Source: Galaxea fascicularis (lineage: Eukaryota > Cnidaria > Anthozoa > Scleractinia > Euphylliidae). From it: a stretch of DNA of 64,000 bases. The notes beneath the pieces were generated by a model. That model worked only from the letters and a program-made list of their open reading frames with translations. It did no database searches and was not told where the DNA came from. How positions within the stretch are numbered: position 1 is the first letter of the stretch; each line of letters starts with the position of its first letter. The stretch lies in the NCBI GenBank assembly GCA_948470475.1, contig OX419339.1:1426501-1490500 (forward strand), in the 5' to 3' direction. The position numbers were made by a program, and so were the translations under genes. This document shows, piece after piece, positions 1 through 15,300 of this stretch.

Positions 1-1159
1 TAGTTGGCCCCAACATGACTCCACCTCTTGAGTATGCACGCCAGTGCGTGGATCCACAAAATGACGAGCATGCACAACGACTCGATGCCTGCGGACATTA
101 GGCAGGCGTCTGAGGCCTCTGTACGCCCCCCAGTCATCCGTATGGACTTCACTTCCAGGGAGAAGACAGTGCTCTATTATGGGGCAAAGCGTCGCCGCGT
201 CTCGCCTATCCACCACGGTAAAATATCCTCGCGCAGGACTGTACTCGGTCGTGATGATTCCAAATACCCAAGTTTGGCGTGCAGGTCTCCTTCCTCTGTT
301 GTACTGTAAAACATTGGAAATGATACTGAAAATTGAAGGGCTTCCCGCAAGAGGAAGGAAAAGGAGCGTAATAATCGCCGAAGTTTGGCAAGTGAATTTC
401 AGTTCAGTTCAGAAACATTGCTTTGTATTTCTTTTCGCTGGTTTCCGCTTCGTTTTTGAGAAAAAAAACGTACTCAAAAAAAGAGTTTCCGCTGTGGACG
501 CCGCGGCCGTGTGAATTGACCAACAAAGAGCGATATACGCCCCTTTTGTGGAAAGCCCTTCAATTATTTTGAACACGATGTTGTTGAACTGAGTAGACCG
601 TAACCCACAAGCCCATATGACAACAGTTGCAATACTCCAAACGTTAATGGCTGTTCCCTGAGCTCCCCCTGCACTCATAATCACTTACGTAGGGTTCTCC
701 CCAGCAGTATGTCCGTAGTACCCATTTATACAACTTGGTGAAGCACAATTTATTAGGGAGCGCAAGCTACCTCTTGTGTAAATGGTAATCTGGTTCGCTA
801 TTAAACCATCACCTTACCCCCACCTAATGCACGTTTAATACAAGTTGATAAGGAGAGAAAATGTTACCTTAGCTTTGTGATTGAATTTGCTTTCATCACA
901 TTTTATTACAGCTCCGGGCCCTCCAAATGGTAGGATGGGCCGATTGTGTAGATCCACAGAACATAAATCTTGCAATCTCCTCCAAATCTGGGACACCAGT
1001 TTTCGGCTTAAATTTAACGTTTGCGCTACTCTTCTCTGCGAATCGTCTTGCGTGAATGAAAAAATTACCCGCAGCAACTTTCCCAATGGCACTTTTGGAA
1101 ATTCGGAAAATAAGCTGTTTGTGCGCAAGCTCCTTCTCTTCCGACATCCAGGGCATCTC
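1..1159 (-). pseudogene. Merlin/IS1595-type DDE transposase fragment, two exons, cut by left edge
   Basis: Two minus-strand blocks join in frame. The first (1159 to 868) follows a TTTGCAG acceptor and encodes a Cys-rich start (CPGCRKRRSLRTNSLF), a helix-turn-helix-like stretch and CDESKFNHKAK, which holds the first acidic catalytic residue. A GTAACA donor at 867 and a TTTTACAG acceptor ending at 304 define a 564-bp intron in phase 0. The second block (303 to 1) reads on without a stop: [13 protein letters not shown], then [11 protein letters not shown] with the second Asp, then [10 protein letters not shown] near the edge, where the third acidic residue is expected. Gly-Arg before Trp-Val-Phe-Gly and the His-Thr-Asx motif are typical of the ISXO2-like/Merlin family. 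Neither the start exon nor the end is visible. It may be an old transposon copy or a domesticated gene; nothing in the visible part is broken. I call it a fragment because both termini are missing. Confidence 0.7.
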
Positions 1160-3320
1160 CTGCAAAAGTAGGAACTACTTTTTTCCATAGAAGTCCAAAG
1201 CAAACTTTTTTATGTGTTGTTGCGTGGTTGCGGGTACAGTTTATGTCTCGCGTTCTTGTCTCAACCGACTTCACAAAACATTGAATTTTTGGGAGCGGCA
1301 TATGCGATCCAAACAAATAGCTCTTTACCTTTACAATTGGTCATTTTGTCCTATCGCGACAAGATTCCGAGAAATAGAAAAACATAGCGGAAGTTTAGTT
1401 CAGGAACGGTTACAAGTCTTATCCTCGTCATGATTTGCTTACGAATTGCCACAGTTGTCGCGTCGCCACTTCAAGGGCTTGCGCCAGTAAAAACATTTCT
1501 TAGCTGTAGAAAATGGAGCGGGTGTAAAAAAGCACAATGCACTTAAAAAGAAGCAGTTTAACTAGCGTTGTATTCTCATTTTTAAAATAGAAGAACCAAG
1601 TCAGCCAAGTGCTTGTTTACTACAGCCGCAGCCAGTCTTTCGGACCAAATTATATATCTGTCATTTCAATGCAGCAATGTCCCCGGGAAGCGACGTATGA
1701 GGGATATATGTAGTTTGGCTTACCTTCGTTTTATGCTGGTAAAATTTTCCCCGCGATTTGAAATTTACCTTAACACTTCATACTTATCTCGACCACAAAA
1801 AAACTTTCATATTACGCCTATCGCGCCCTTCCATTTAATCGCATTTATCTGATAGCAATGGAAGTTTTGGTTGTTAAAGAGTGTGTTTTCCAGTCTCAGA
1901 ACCCTGATTTAAATCTCACTCACCAAAAGAAACCATCTACGTGATTGTCATTTCTCTCGTTCAATTGCATGGCACGTCTGCACTGTGCACAAAACAGGGG
2001 ATTTGGCAGCAACCACTGCGTTTGAAGCCATCTGATCAGATCCGCAACGGGTCCTCTTTCCAAATCGATGAACAGGTTCAAGTCCATATCTTGTAGTGGT
2101 CACTATCCGTATAATTTAAAAACAAAACTGATTTTAAACGAAGCGATTTGCGCGTCACTTGCCCTCCGTTGTTACGTTCCCGGTTCTTTGCGATTTCCAA
2201 ATCACGTGACTATTACAGATATGAATGAGTCGCCGAGTATTGTCTTGTGAATCCGTTGGTGTCAAACCAAATTCACATCTTGCTTCTTTGAAGGCGATGG
2301 TCTTTGTTACGAGTTATGTGCTCTGCTTCACTTGAATAATTTTTTGAGATGCTGAGATAATTTTCACCGCCGGCTTGTATAAGTTGCAAAGAGTATTCCA
2401 AGTATAGATAATGAATAAAATTAAAAGTGCAAGGGCGTTGCCTCACACTTACGCGATAAAGCGGAAAAGAAACGATAGCAGAACGCTGAATATATAAGAG
2501 GACCATTCATGAATATGCCTTTGGATTAATTAATCTTGTTATATTGCACTCAATGCTTTCGACAAACACATTCGCGGCAAAGCACTTCATTTTGCATCAG
2601 AATCGCAAATTCGCAGCCTCGTCGATAAATTTTCGGGATATGTTAGGAAATGCAAATTTAAAAATTTTAAAATAAAAGGTAAGTGTATGAATGCAGGAAA
2701 ATTAGTGTTAGCGTTTTAGGGTACATGTTATGAAAACTTCAAGCGTTGTCACACGTTAACCAACAGCCGGGTTGTCAGCAACAATTAAAGCCGCAGCTAC
2801 ACGAGAGATTTTTCGTTGCGATGATGATGAGATTTATTCGGGAAATTGTTCAACTCATTGAATTTCTCGCGATTTTTTCCTGCGATTTTTTTAGCCGTCA
2901 GAAGCGCGAGGGTGGCTGTAGGCTACACGTGTGATTTCAGTGATTTTCGCCGGCGCGCGTTGTTGAAAAAAAAATCGCATACTAAATCAATCGCTCGTGT
3001 ATCCGCGGCCTTAGTCAACTTTTATCACGTAAAAGGAACAATGCTACCATTATAACATATAACAATTGATATTCGTCCCCTGCTTCGAATAAATCCATTT
3101 TCTTTTTTTGTTCTAAATCTATTGTAGCTTTATTTATGGCAGAATCACAACCTTCCAGTGGTAATTGAAATAATTTTAACAACGCTGGAAAAACAATAGG
3201 ACCATTCTTTTCGATTGCCGCCAAAGAGGTGACGCGAAAAGAAATTGGGTATCAAATTTCTGTTTAAAACCGAAGGACGCCATCCCGATTTCATTTGGTC
3301 TGTTCGCTTTCCAGGGCAAT
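1160..3320. other. Gene-free stretch upstream of the UAS/UBX-like gene
   Basis: Only short, unconvincing reading frames on both strands. The upstream exon of the transposase fragment could lie in the first few hundred bases but I could not find a donor in the right phase. The last 100 bases are the probable 5' untranslated region of the next gene; a TTTCCAG at about 3309-3315 could be an acceptor. Confidence 0.5.
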
Positions 3321-6300
3321 ATGTCAAGTAACGACGGTGATAGCAGAGATCAAGGCTTACGCTTCAGCCGTAGGGCTTTCACGAGAACGTTTGTCCACAT
3401 GGACAAACGTCTGAAAGCAGCCCCCAATAAGAGGGAGTTTGAAAAGCTGAAAAAGGCTGGGAGAGTCAGAGAGATGGCCTTTACTAAGAATCACACTGCT
3501 GGGGATATAGAGCAGTTGCTTCTGTCCCATTTTCCAACCTTGGTTGGTCTTGACCTTTCACGGTAAGATGCCTCCAATTCCACCTTTTTTTAAGAGCCAT
3601 TGAGTGTGTCAGTCACCAAATTCAAATTTTGCTTTCACTGAGATATCTCGATCCACTTTTGTTCTTGCAGTTTACGATTCATTAGCTCCTATGACAGGGG
3701 ACATGCGATGAGCGTGGTGTTCCGTGGTGTACCCGACGGAGAGGAAATAATGCAGAATTTTGGGGGAGACGCAAAGAAAAAAGTATTTATGTACTGGAAA
3801 CCAGGTAGGGTACATCGTTTCATCTACAGTATCCGCCGTTCAAAGGTCGTTTGATCTTTTTTGCTGTGGAGGTTACGGAGCGAATCAAACTTGAACCAAC
3901 AACGCCCAACATGTCGTAACACATCGCAACACGGTGGCCAAACGCACGCAACATGTTGTGCTCAACAATGTTGCGATATGTTGCGTTGGCATGTTGCGAT
4001 CGTTTGGCCGAGGCTTTACGGAGCGAATCTGTTGTAAATTAACGCACCATTTCCCACTGTCCAATTGTGTAATTCACCACTGTGAGATGTTTTTCACCGG
4101 ACTTGGATTAAAACTTTTTCCAAAAGGACAGAGAAAAAACAACAGTCTCCCTTAGAAGAGGCCCAAGAACTTTGCCAGTCGACTCATGATTATTATTTCA
4201 GAGGGGCACGTTGTCAGCGTTGTCGGCGTTGTCTTTCCCAAAAACAACTATCTCGCAAATCCTCTGGAAAGTCGCGTCTGCCTCTTTCTCGGGCTCGCAG
4301 AAAAAATGAATGTAACCTTGCTCGTCAAGTCTTGGCATTTGCATGTACTTATGCGCCATATCATCCAACTCGCCACTTCTTCTTTATCGTGTTACAGCAA
4401 AAGTCACTCGAGCTAAAATCTAGGACAATACAAATGAAAAGTTGAGACCACCTCTTTACCCATTTCAGTGTTGGAAGAATTAAAGGCTGTGTTTTGGTTT
4501 AAGGTGGATCAAAATGGTTTCGTTTTATTCATATGTAAACACCAATTCTTTGATGGTTCAATACTTCCATATTTTTCTGTTTGTTGTTCAGTAAATAAAG
4601 AACGGCCATTGGAAAAGTGATGGCTAGAGTGGGTGAAAATTAAACCACAACAAATTCATGCAAGGGAAAATGATGCAAAGGAAAACCCAATTGGACGGAA
4701 AAAAATTCTTGCGAGCTGGAAGTTAGGTTTTAGAGTAGACCGCTAGGATGTAAAAGTAGATGGCTTGGGAACCAAGCGGCAAAAGCACAAACTTCAAGGG
4801 GGTCTGGGGTCATTCTTCTCCAGAAATAGTTGATCTAGAGGCTCAAAATTGTCATTTCATGCATTTTCAGCAAGACATTTTTCATAAATAGAAAAAAAAA
4901 ATTAAACAACTTGTTCATAACTATCAGCACTTTTAGGCAGATCATGGATCCTATTGGGTGGCATTGGAAAACACACATCAAAATTAATAGAAATTGAGAG
5001 AGAGAGAGAGCGTAATCAGGAGGACTTTTGCTTTGCACTGATTTCCACTGCTCATTTACATGTAGGTTTGTTTAACACACATTAACCCTTTTCACAGAAA
5101 AAAAAGTCAGTATGGCAAAGCCCCTTTCTGCAATAAAATGAAGAAACACTGCAACAATTTTTTCTTCTATTTTTAACATACAGGCTCTTCTTCTTCCAAC
5201 CCACCTGCTAATGTGTCTTCGTCTGCGGCCTGTGGTTCGTCAGCTTTGTTAGCAACAGCTCCATCACTGACTTCTCCACCATCTTCTGTTACTTCATCAT
5301 CTCTGTCATCAACCACTACCTCATTAACTGTTCCATCATCATCATCCACCAGTGCATCATCTTCATCATCTCTTACTTCATCACTAGCCACCACATCATT
5401 AACATTTACATCATCAACTGCTACCACTTTATCAACTGCTACTACTTCATCAGCAGCCTCTGCTCTATCCTCAAGTGGACACACTAACACAGTTACAATC
5501 ACATCCACTCCAGTAGCAACCCCAGCAGTACAGAGTTCATTGCCAAGAAATGGGCGTAAGTACAGCAAATTCTGTTGTTTTATTTTCATTTCACTCCTGA
5601 GTACAACCATTGCATGAGCATAGCAAACATGATCTCAATTGCTGAACCAATTCATTGTCAAGTTTGAGTCACAAGTCATGTTTGAGTTAAATAATTTTAA
5701 TTATGTTATTGTTCAAAAAGCCTTGCAGAGTTAAACCCTTAAACTGCCAAAAGTGGTTAGCATGTACCTTCTCCTTATAAATTAACTAAATTACACTGTA
5801 CAAGCAAACTTATAGCACCTAGAAAGGAGAATTCCAATCATTTCAATTTTCATGGCATTTTTCTGTAGTGGAACCATTAGAACTGTCTCACTTGTGTGTA
5901 ATTAATAGGGGTCGGAATCAGTGACCAAAATTAATGGATGTAGAGGAATGTTTATTCCTTTGTGAAACAGCTACAAACTAATGCAATTTAGGAATTGGAG
6001 TCAAATCTTGCTGTTTTTCAATAATACTCTGGTTTACAGTCACTATTTCTGGGCAATTCCAGTGCACAATTTTGTTTGGAAAACTTCAGTCAGCTTAAAA
6101 CCTTTGCTCCATAAGGGGATGTATTTAATCAGTCTATTAATACCTTGTGCTAAACAGAGGAAACTAGAAGATACCTGACTGCATTGGCACAGAACAACAA
6201 TACAGATGGTGAGTTGTTATGATTCATTTTTATGTGATCTGTCCTTTTTCTATTCAGAGTAAATTTAAGCATATGTTTTCACAGAGGAATTGATCTTGAA

Positions 6301-9300
6301 AAGGAAAACCAAAACACTTAATAATTATTTAACTTTTTCACAAAAATGTGAATATAGGGCTCTTACTTAGTGTACCGGCACAGATGACGTACAACAAGAG
6401 AAATTATTGTTTTCTGTCAGTGCCTTAGGGATTATTAGGTATTGTTCCATGTTTTTGTTCTTTTGTTTTGCGTCATGTGTCTGGTACACGAAGTAAGAGC
6501 CGAATATAGGCATCATGGTGGCCTTAGCTTGGAGAGTCAGAAATTATAACAACATATCATAATGCAAGGATTATAAAAATGATCCCTTGACAATTAATGG
6601 GTAGGCTAGAGATGTCCTAGTTGATGGCTGCAAAAACATGTCTGTCTTTTTTTCCGAGACAATTATGGTGCTTTAAAATCAAGTCATTCAAATACGACTC
6701 TTTAATCTTACCTCCTAAGTAGGCACTAGTTTGATAATCTCTTATGTTGGAGTTAATGGGGCTCTTTTTTCCACTGTTCAGGTATAGCACTGACAATTGG
6801 TGACTACAATGATGACGGTAATGTTCTGCATTTAACTAAGAAATTTCCATAAATAGAACATTCTGCAATAATCATGCCATGTCCTTTTTTTTGATATTTT
6901 TTTACATATTCTTGTCAAATGTTACAAGAGTAGTAATTGTGTATCATCATCCTTAGATTTGGAACTGTTACGAAGTCCATTTAATGATGTTATCATCGTG
7001 GACCCTATCCCACAAGGTAAGAAAATTTATAATCCCCTCAAAATTTACGTAAATAAACTATGTACTGACAATGTTTATAATTATGCTGCAAGGCTGGTTT
7101 GTAACTTGGTACTGGGCTCATTCCTTTAACTGAATTTACTTATTAATCAAAAAACATTATTCCAGATGCTACGTACAGATTGATTAATCATTTTAATTAA
7201 ATTATATGTGATATGTTTTGTTGTTGCAGGTCAATGATTTAGACCTAATTTCCAAGAAATAATCTCAGTTTAGTTCAACTGTAATTTTAACTTCTCCTTT
7301 CTTTTAAGTGCGGGGACATAGAGCAAGGCAGATTCCTCCTACAACGACATCAACAAGTACCAGAGTTTATAGCTCTGTAACTACACAACCATTGAATTCA
7401 GTTACATGTACACAAAGTACAGGTAAAAGGACCTGGTGTGAATTTGCACATGCACAATATTCCTCACAATTTACTTAACAATCTGAGCAGAGTTTGAGTG
7501 TCTTAACTTTAATACAATGATTTTCCAGGATGACAATTAATCAATTTTCATTATGTACATTGTCCTTTTTGCTAAAAATGTGTTTAAGATTAAGTCCTTC
7601 TTTTGTTAAGCCCTGTTCAAACGGTATGTGAAAATTGATGATAGTTGGAGAGCCCGAAACTATCATGAACTATCACCAACTACCACGCACATGATCAAAC
7701 ATAGCAAGGAAGTTAGTGATATTTGATGATATTAAAAATTTTTTCCTGGAATGCATATACGCAAGTTTGTGTGACACTCATATGATTCACTGTGAAAATG
7801 GCATCGTTTTGTTGATTTGTATTTTCCTTAAGTCGTCACTTTCAATAACCACAAAGTCTTAATCTGCTGCAGCGTTTAATCTCAACAGATAGAGAGTGGC
7901 CATTTTTTAAAATTTATCTATGCCTGTCAATTTTGGGCGGAAACAGCTGACCATAAATCTATCATCAACTATCATGTGTGCAGTCAAATAGGATATACTA
8001 CTATCGACTATCATGACAAATTTGAGCAGGTTTAAAGTGAATGAAAGTACATGATAGTTGGTGGTCAAACAATAGCACTTGCTTCAACTATCATCGACTA
8101 TCATGCGCCATTTGATCAGGGCTTTGCTGTAATCTCATGGTGAATTACACTGTACAACACTGTATTAACAACTTGGTTTGTTTCAGGATTCTATGGCACA
8201 CCATTTTATGGAGATGGATTAAGGGGTAAAGTCAGTCAATTGCCATGTTGGTTATATAAAATAATTTGCAGTGATTTAGGTCAATTTTTTACCAAATGTT
8301 TTTCAAAGTTAACCAAAATATACCCATAAATTATGATTTGCATCACCACCTATTTATTTGTAGTCACTTTCAGTGTTAGACCTTGTGATGTATTCCAAAG
8401 AATGTGTGAGGTCATGATATTCCAAATGACCTCACAAAATAATTTCTTCTAATCTTGTCAACTTTTATATTTTTGGTAGCTGGGACAGTTATTGAAGATT
8501 TGTCACCAAATGGCTTAGGTGGTAGGTTTATGTACCACACAAATAACAACATAATATTTGTAAAGACTGGATTAAATTTCATGACCTGAGGTCAACAAAT
8601 ACAATTAATATATAATGTACACACTGTACTACACTTAGTTGTGCAATGGAATTGAGGGAAATTCTAGGGAATACCACATCATTGAGTTACTTGAATTTTA
8701 TCAGTATCCACATAAGCCATCAGGGGAGTGTGCAAACAAGAAAAGTAACAATGAAAGGTTACGTGGGATACACTGTACATGTATTTCATGATATGCCTCT
8801 TGAATTCCATAAACAAGTACTATTTAATTAGCATTTCATATAGATGTAAGAAACACAACCCGCAGTCAATGCAGTAGGAACCCATTCAAGGTTTAGAAAT
8901 GGTTTTCATATATAAAAAAACAGACAAACATTGCACCACTTTGCGTCTTACATTTTGATTGCCCGTATTTTCCATTCCATGGCATACAGTTACCTATATA
9001 ATTATGCATGTGTTCTTTGCCCCACAGGGACTTCTACCTTTGAATCAAGAACACATGAGGTGTCAAGATGTCAAAGTCTTTTTGGCACTTCATGCACAGA
9101 TGGTACCATGCCCCTGCCATTCATGAACCACTCATTTGAAGAGGTGAATCACAACAATCCCATTTCTTTAAACCATATCATTTTAAATATTGAGATAATT
9201 CTCAGGTAGTGTGACAATGCATGCAATAAGGGCAGGGTGATGACATCTTATCCTCTGAAATCTGATTATTCTGCTCTGCTTAGTCATTAACAGCTGCACT

Positions 9301-12300
9301 TGCAAGAGTTGCTTTATAAATTTTACTCTGGTTGATGTCAAACAATTTAACACACTCATTGTTCAAGGGAGACACTTTAGGAGCAAAAGTCACTGCAAAA
9401 GGGACCTTATGTACATATATTTCATTCTACCTGTAACTCCTTAACAAGTAACTGGTGCAGTAACTAGTAATTTCAAATTCTCCTAACTTGTATTTCACAA
9501 GCAAATACAAGTTAATTTAGAAGGAGAATTTAGCAATGTATCAGAAGTGACTTAAAGTTTTTTTGCAGCAACTCTTTCAATTTTATTATAAACTCTATGA
9601 TGATGTTGATGACTTAAATATATCTAGAATCATTCCTTAATTAACAAAAAATCATCACAGTCATCATAATGACTGGTTGAATTTGCTCTTTTCTTTTCTT
9701 TTTCCACTTAGATATGCTGGCAGGCATGTGAAAGTAAGAGGGCCATAATTGCTGTCCTCCTCAATCCAAGCCACCAGGGACAATTCAGAGAAGACATGAC
9801 GAGGTTGTGTTTCATATCTCATTTGATTAAGCTTTATAATTACACAGCCAATACACCCATACACACAGATATGCAACGTGATAACACTCAGGGAAGTTGA
9901 AGTGGCTGTTTTAAGTTATCTTAATTAATATTCTCAACAATATTTTTTCAATTGTCAAGGCTTCTTCACCAAGTGAGGACAGAATGTAGCCATGAAGACT
10001 GGTTTTTTTGGATTGCTGAGACTTGTTCAGCAGATGGCCAGAAAGGTAATACACATATACACCTGTAACGTAGCAAATAATCATTTTTGTTACACCATAT
10101 AAATCCTTAAGCAGAACATGAACAAATTCAATCAACCGAGTACTGTGGTAGCCTGTTTGCTATAATTCATAAGCATTAGGGTGGCCGTTAACCTTTGAGG
10201 CTAGAGAACTTTAGGATTAATAATACCAATAGCAGTAGGGTATGCTTTTCCAAAAATACCAATAAAACAGTGTACTTACATGTAGTACAATGTAAGCTGT
10301 TTAACGTATGCTTTGTTTTACTAATTTAGTGCTTAAATTGTATGGGAACGGTCAAGAAGACCAGATAATTTTCTTGGCCCCAGCCACACAGATGAAGCCA
10401 GTCTTCATTGAGCGGATAGATGGTGAGAATCTACCACAACTAATTTGTAATTCAGTTAATCCAGTGCCTATCATAATTATGAATGATTGCAGAACTGACA
10501 AGAAATCTATTTCAACTGGACGTTTTTTTAATACATGTAACTGAAGCAGCTTGTTCTACACAACACAAATTAGTGTATCATGGTAGCAGTTGTAGATGAT
10601 CAGCACACTAATAGTTATTATTAACAATTCTGCATAGCCTTTTTAATGGGTGTTTGACCTAAATTGAGTGTGGATATTAATTAGCTGGACTTGAAGAAAA
10701 TACCAGTGATCAAAATAGTATAGCCATACTGATTTCCTTAGTTACAATGTGGGCTTTATTGTGCAATGGTTTTGCCTTGGATGGTCAGTGAGTATGGACT
10801 GTTTTTGGTCAACAACAAGTTGGGGAAATACCATGGAATTTTATTCTGCCCCAGTAATTATAAGTGGGAACCCTGTTTATTCTGACTTTGGCTTGCTGCA
10901 ACATTTCCTCAGAGCTAATTATGTGAAAAGTAATGCTTGCTGACCATGTCAGATCTATCAGAAGAAACCATTTTCATTCTTTGGTCAATGTTACATGTAC
11001 ATGTAGGTGCAGGATTGCAAGACTTTGACACCAACAGATTGTATGAGAGGGTCAAAGTCATGATTGAGGGCCTGACTTTGGAAAGGTGAGTGATACTGCA
11101 AAGTCAGATATCCAAATAAAAATGAAATTGTCTTCACATTCTCTCTTTCTGACTTTAACCTGTCCCTCACATATAACAGTCTACTCTTATTTCAATGTAA
11201 TGGATAAGACAAACACAAACAGCCTTGCATGCATAATGGTGTTTCAACCAAAAATTAAATGTATTGTTAAGTATGAAAATGTGAAGCCTGTGAGATGTGG
11301 ATTAGAGTTACAAGAACACCTCACAAAATTAATTAACATGTCTATAAGTTAAGCTGAAAGCCACTGACAATTTGGGAACTATTTCCACTTGGTAGAGGAC
11401 ACTAACCCTTAAATCCATCAAATAAAGATAGCCAAGCCAAATGTGGATATAACAAGCTTAGCTTACCATACCACATTCTAAATTAGTTTCTGAGGTGTTC
11501 TTATTGTAAGTATGGCCCAGCTGTTCTATACATTGCAGCTTCATTTAACAGGTATTATCATCAACGTACCATTGTATAATAACTAAGGAATAAATTTTGT
11601 CAAATACACTGAAGTACAAAGCAATGTTATAAGGACAAGACTTCACCTTCACAGGGATCAACTAGCTCTTACCAGGCAGTTGAGGAGTGCTCAAGAAAAA
11701 GAGCTTCATGAAACAATAAAACAGGATAATTCCAACATTCAAGTAAGTTATGGTGTCAAATGAAATAACATGAAACATGATTTCAAATGCCTTTGAATTA
11801 GGATCATTTCCGTCATTAGGCCTATCGTAAATTATTTATGATTTACACTTGAAAGTCCATGAATGTAAGAGCTACAGTCAACAATATTACCTTGTAACTA
11901 CCCTGTGTCTACTAAAGTTTTAACATTCTCGTTTTACAGGATCAAAATGGTTGCCAGCAACAACAGCACCAGCTGATGCAGGACAACAACATCAATGTAA
12001 GTGTATGCCCTGACCAAACAAAACATTACTGTCGAATTCAAAAGGTTTTCAATAATATTAATTGGCTCTGATCAATATTCTTGGCAACTGCATTGAACAC
12101 AATGTGCTAATCATCTGACATTTACTCTGATGTCTATGAATTTATAACTGCAATCAAAATTACCTTGTAAGAGCCTTAATTCTTATTGATTCTATAGGAT
12201 CATAATGATGCCCATCAACCGCAGCAAGAGCTCATGCAGGATAATAATTTCAATGTAAGTGAACACTTTGTCCAAACAGATTGTTACTGTCAAGTTAAAT

Positions 12301-15300
12301 ATAATTATATGAGTTCAAACTTGTTTCAAGTACAATATTAACGTATGTATTTTCTATGCTATAATAACAGGGTGTCCTCAACTCTATTATTTTATGATAT
12401 TATAAAATGTTCAGTTATGTGAACTATGTTGGCTTAAGTGAGTTTACAGATATAAAAATTATCCCTCATCAAGCATGCACCCTATGTCATGCACAACTGT
12501 TGTTAGGCTGTTAAAAGGGGCATTGACATATACAATGGAGTAATATGTGTATATGTATGAAGAAATTTAATAATGTTGATTCTTTAACGACAAGTGCGGG
12601 AAGAAAGTTAGATCTTATGTCTTGTACACAACATATTCATCAACAGGAACTACCAGAGGATGAAACTGAGGAGGTAAGACCACATTCATGTACACTGAGT
12701 CTGAGAAACCCTGACTGGGAAATTATTATATTATTCATTTGGTCAAGAGAGCAGAAAGTAAACTGTAATTTTTAAATACATGACGACATTTTTCTATAAT
12801 TAATAAGACTTTTATCAATGTTAGTATTCATTTACTTCCCATGTTTCAGCTGATATACATTTATTTTTGAAGTATGTTACATAATAATAATTATTAATTG
12901 TGTATTCCTTTTCACCTTACAATCCTGCCTTTTTGCCCAGTTAAAAAGACAGCCTTAATAATTCAGTTGTGTGGCTACACTTGCCTGAGTAACCTTGAGT
13001 TATTTATTTATTTATTTATTTAGTCACTCATAAAACCTTATACAACATCAATAAAAGTTGTTTTTATTAAATTATAAAATTAATGTGACAAGGAAGCCTA
13101 ACGAAGCTTGAAGCTTATATTAATAGGCTTCCTTCAACTACCTAGTGAACTAAATTCATGGCTGAGTGTAGAGTGAACAAGGTTAGAAAATTAAGCAACA
13201 GATCGGCTGTCAGTGAGATAATTCTTTAAATTTTTTTTAAAAACAAATATAGAAGGAGACCTAATTAGTGAAACAGGCAACGGTGTTTTGTGTTCTAGTT
13301 TTATAAGGATTAAATATATAATTAAAAACTGAATCACTGGATAATGCAATTAAAGAGTTTTCATTGGCTTACCGGTAGCCATCATGGTATATGAGTCAAT
13401 ATACCATACTTAACAAAAATGTAAAGTGTACATCTCAGCTCTAAGGAGACGATGGTGGACGCAAAAAATTGCTTGGGACTGGAATGAAATGAGATTATGG
13501 CATTAACTTTTATATTGTAACCAAAATACAAATGATGAATACTTCAAGATGCACTCATGGAATAATTGTTAATTACTGTATGGCTGGTGCTTTTTACCAA
13601 ATGTAACACATTCTATGATTGGCTTAGTACTAGGGTATATATATTCTCCTATAATGCACATGGGCCAAGTACAAATTACGCAAAACAACTGCTATCAGAT
13701 TTTTACAAAGTCATGTAATAAGCAAAATTATTAACCTCAAACCTTCAAGTGAAAATGTGATAACATATAACTGTTTATAGGAAAAGATAAGAAAGCAGAG
13801 GAGTCAGAGACTGACAAACGAACCAGCCAATGGTGTCACTGTGGTCATCTGTCAAAACAATGGGAACAGGTTGATAAGATGTTTTGATAGTGGTGCTCTG
13901 TTCCAGGTATGAAAAATTACAAGTCTTCAGTTTTTCAACATAAACTCCAAATAGATCAAGTTTTGAATGTGCCTAAAGCAAGAAAAGACTGTTCATCATT
14001 CATTTTGCTCACAATTGTAGGAGGTTTATGACTGGGCAGGAACACTGAAAGAAGTGCCCCTTTATTTTACCCTACATAGAGAGGGAAAATTGGTTCTCCA
14101 TGGGCACAAAGTGGAAGCCAACAGTGTCCTTCACATGACAGAAAGAGTAAGTGGAATACAGTATTTCTTCTTTAGATAAAGCAAAACAATTCTAGGTGTT
14201 ATTTACATTGTATAACCACTCCAAGTTTGTTCACATGCAGCTATGAATGAGGGCCATAATTTCTAATCCTTTCGAAGAACCAGCTACAACAAGATCACTT
14301 GGAACAAGACTCAATTTGTTTGAAAAACAGTGTCCAATATATTCAACCCCTACTCAAAACACGATGTTGACTCATTTATTTTTGTCCACAACATTTCACA
14401 GGGAAAGGAAGAAGCTGCATCACTGCTTGCATCAGAGGTAAGGGAAGTATGCTACTAAAAAGTAATAATTGACAATAATTATTATTCACTGAAGTGGAGG
14501 TGAATAGTGCTTTGCTAATCACCTCCGAGTGAACCAATCAGAATGCACAAAAAACAATATTCACTTGTGTGGCATATACTAATAAATATTAGTATAATTT
14601 TATAGCACAACTGAATAGTGCTCTTTGCATACTCAGACTGCAGTAGCTGGCGCTTAAGATTTAAAAATTTGCCAGTGTATTGTCACACAAAAAGTTTGGT
14701 CTGTTAGTGATTAAGCTTGTGTGGTGTACTAAAACTTACAATAATAATTATTATTCACCTCGGTCAGTGTTGGTGAAAGTGGTGGATGTTTGCCTCACCG
14801 CTTTGTGGCTTGGGAAATATCCACCACTATTCACCTCCACTTCAGTGAATAATTGTCAAAAAAACAATTTTATAGCGGCAATCATAAAAATATCAATCTT
14901 AGGAACAAACTTATATCAATTTGGGCTTTTGCATCAGCACGTAACAAAACAAATCATTTGAAAACTTACTAAAAATAATAATAATAAAAGGTATAAAAGC
15001 TAAATGAAGTTGTAAGTAAATTATTTTCACAAAAGTGTATGACCTTACTAAGTTCAGTAGAATGAAAAAAGTAATAAAAAAATTATAATTGTTTAGATCA
15101 CGATAAAAATGTAAATATAAATGAATAGGTTCTACATTAGCCGCCACACTTGATAAATGCTGACTCGACTATTTCCTTTGACTATTTCCTTTGACGAGGT
15201 TCTTTGTGAGCCGCGACACTTGGGAAAGACTGACTGCACTGTTTCCCTTGGCGACGAGGTTCTTCGTGAGCCGCGACACTTGGGAAAGACTAACTGCACT

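Noticed and set aside
5173..5610. 145-codon minus-strand acidic frame opposite the Ser/Thr-rich exon
   Set aside because: Shadow of the low-complexity plus-strand exon, which has correct splice sites and phase.
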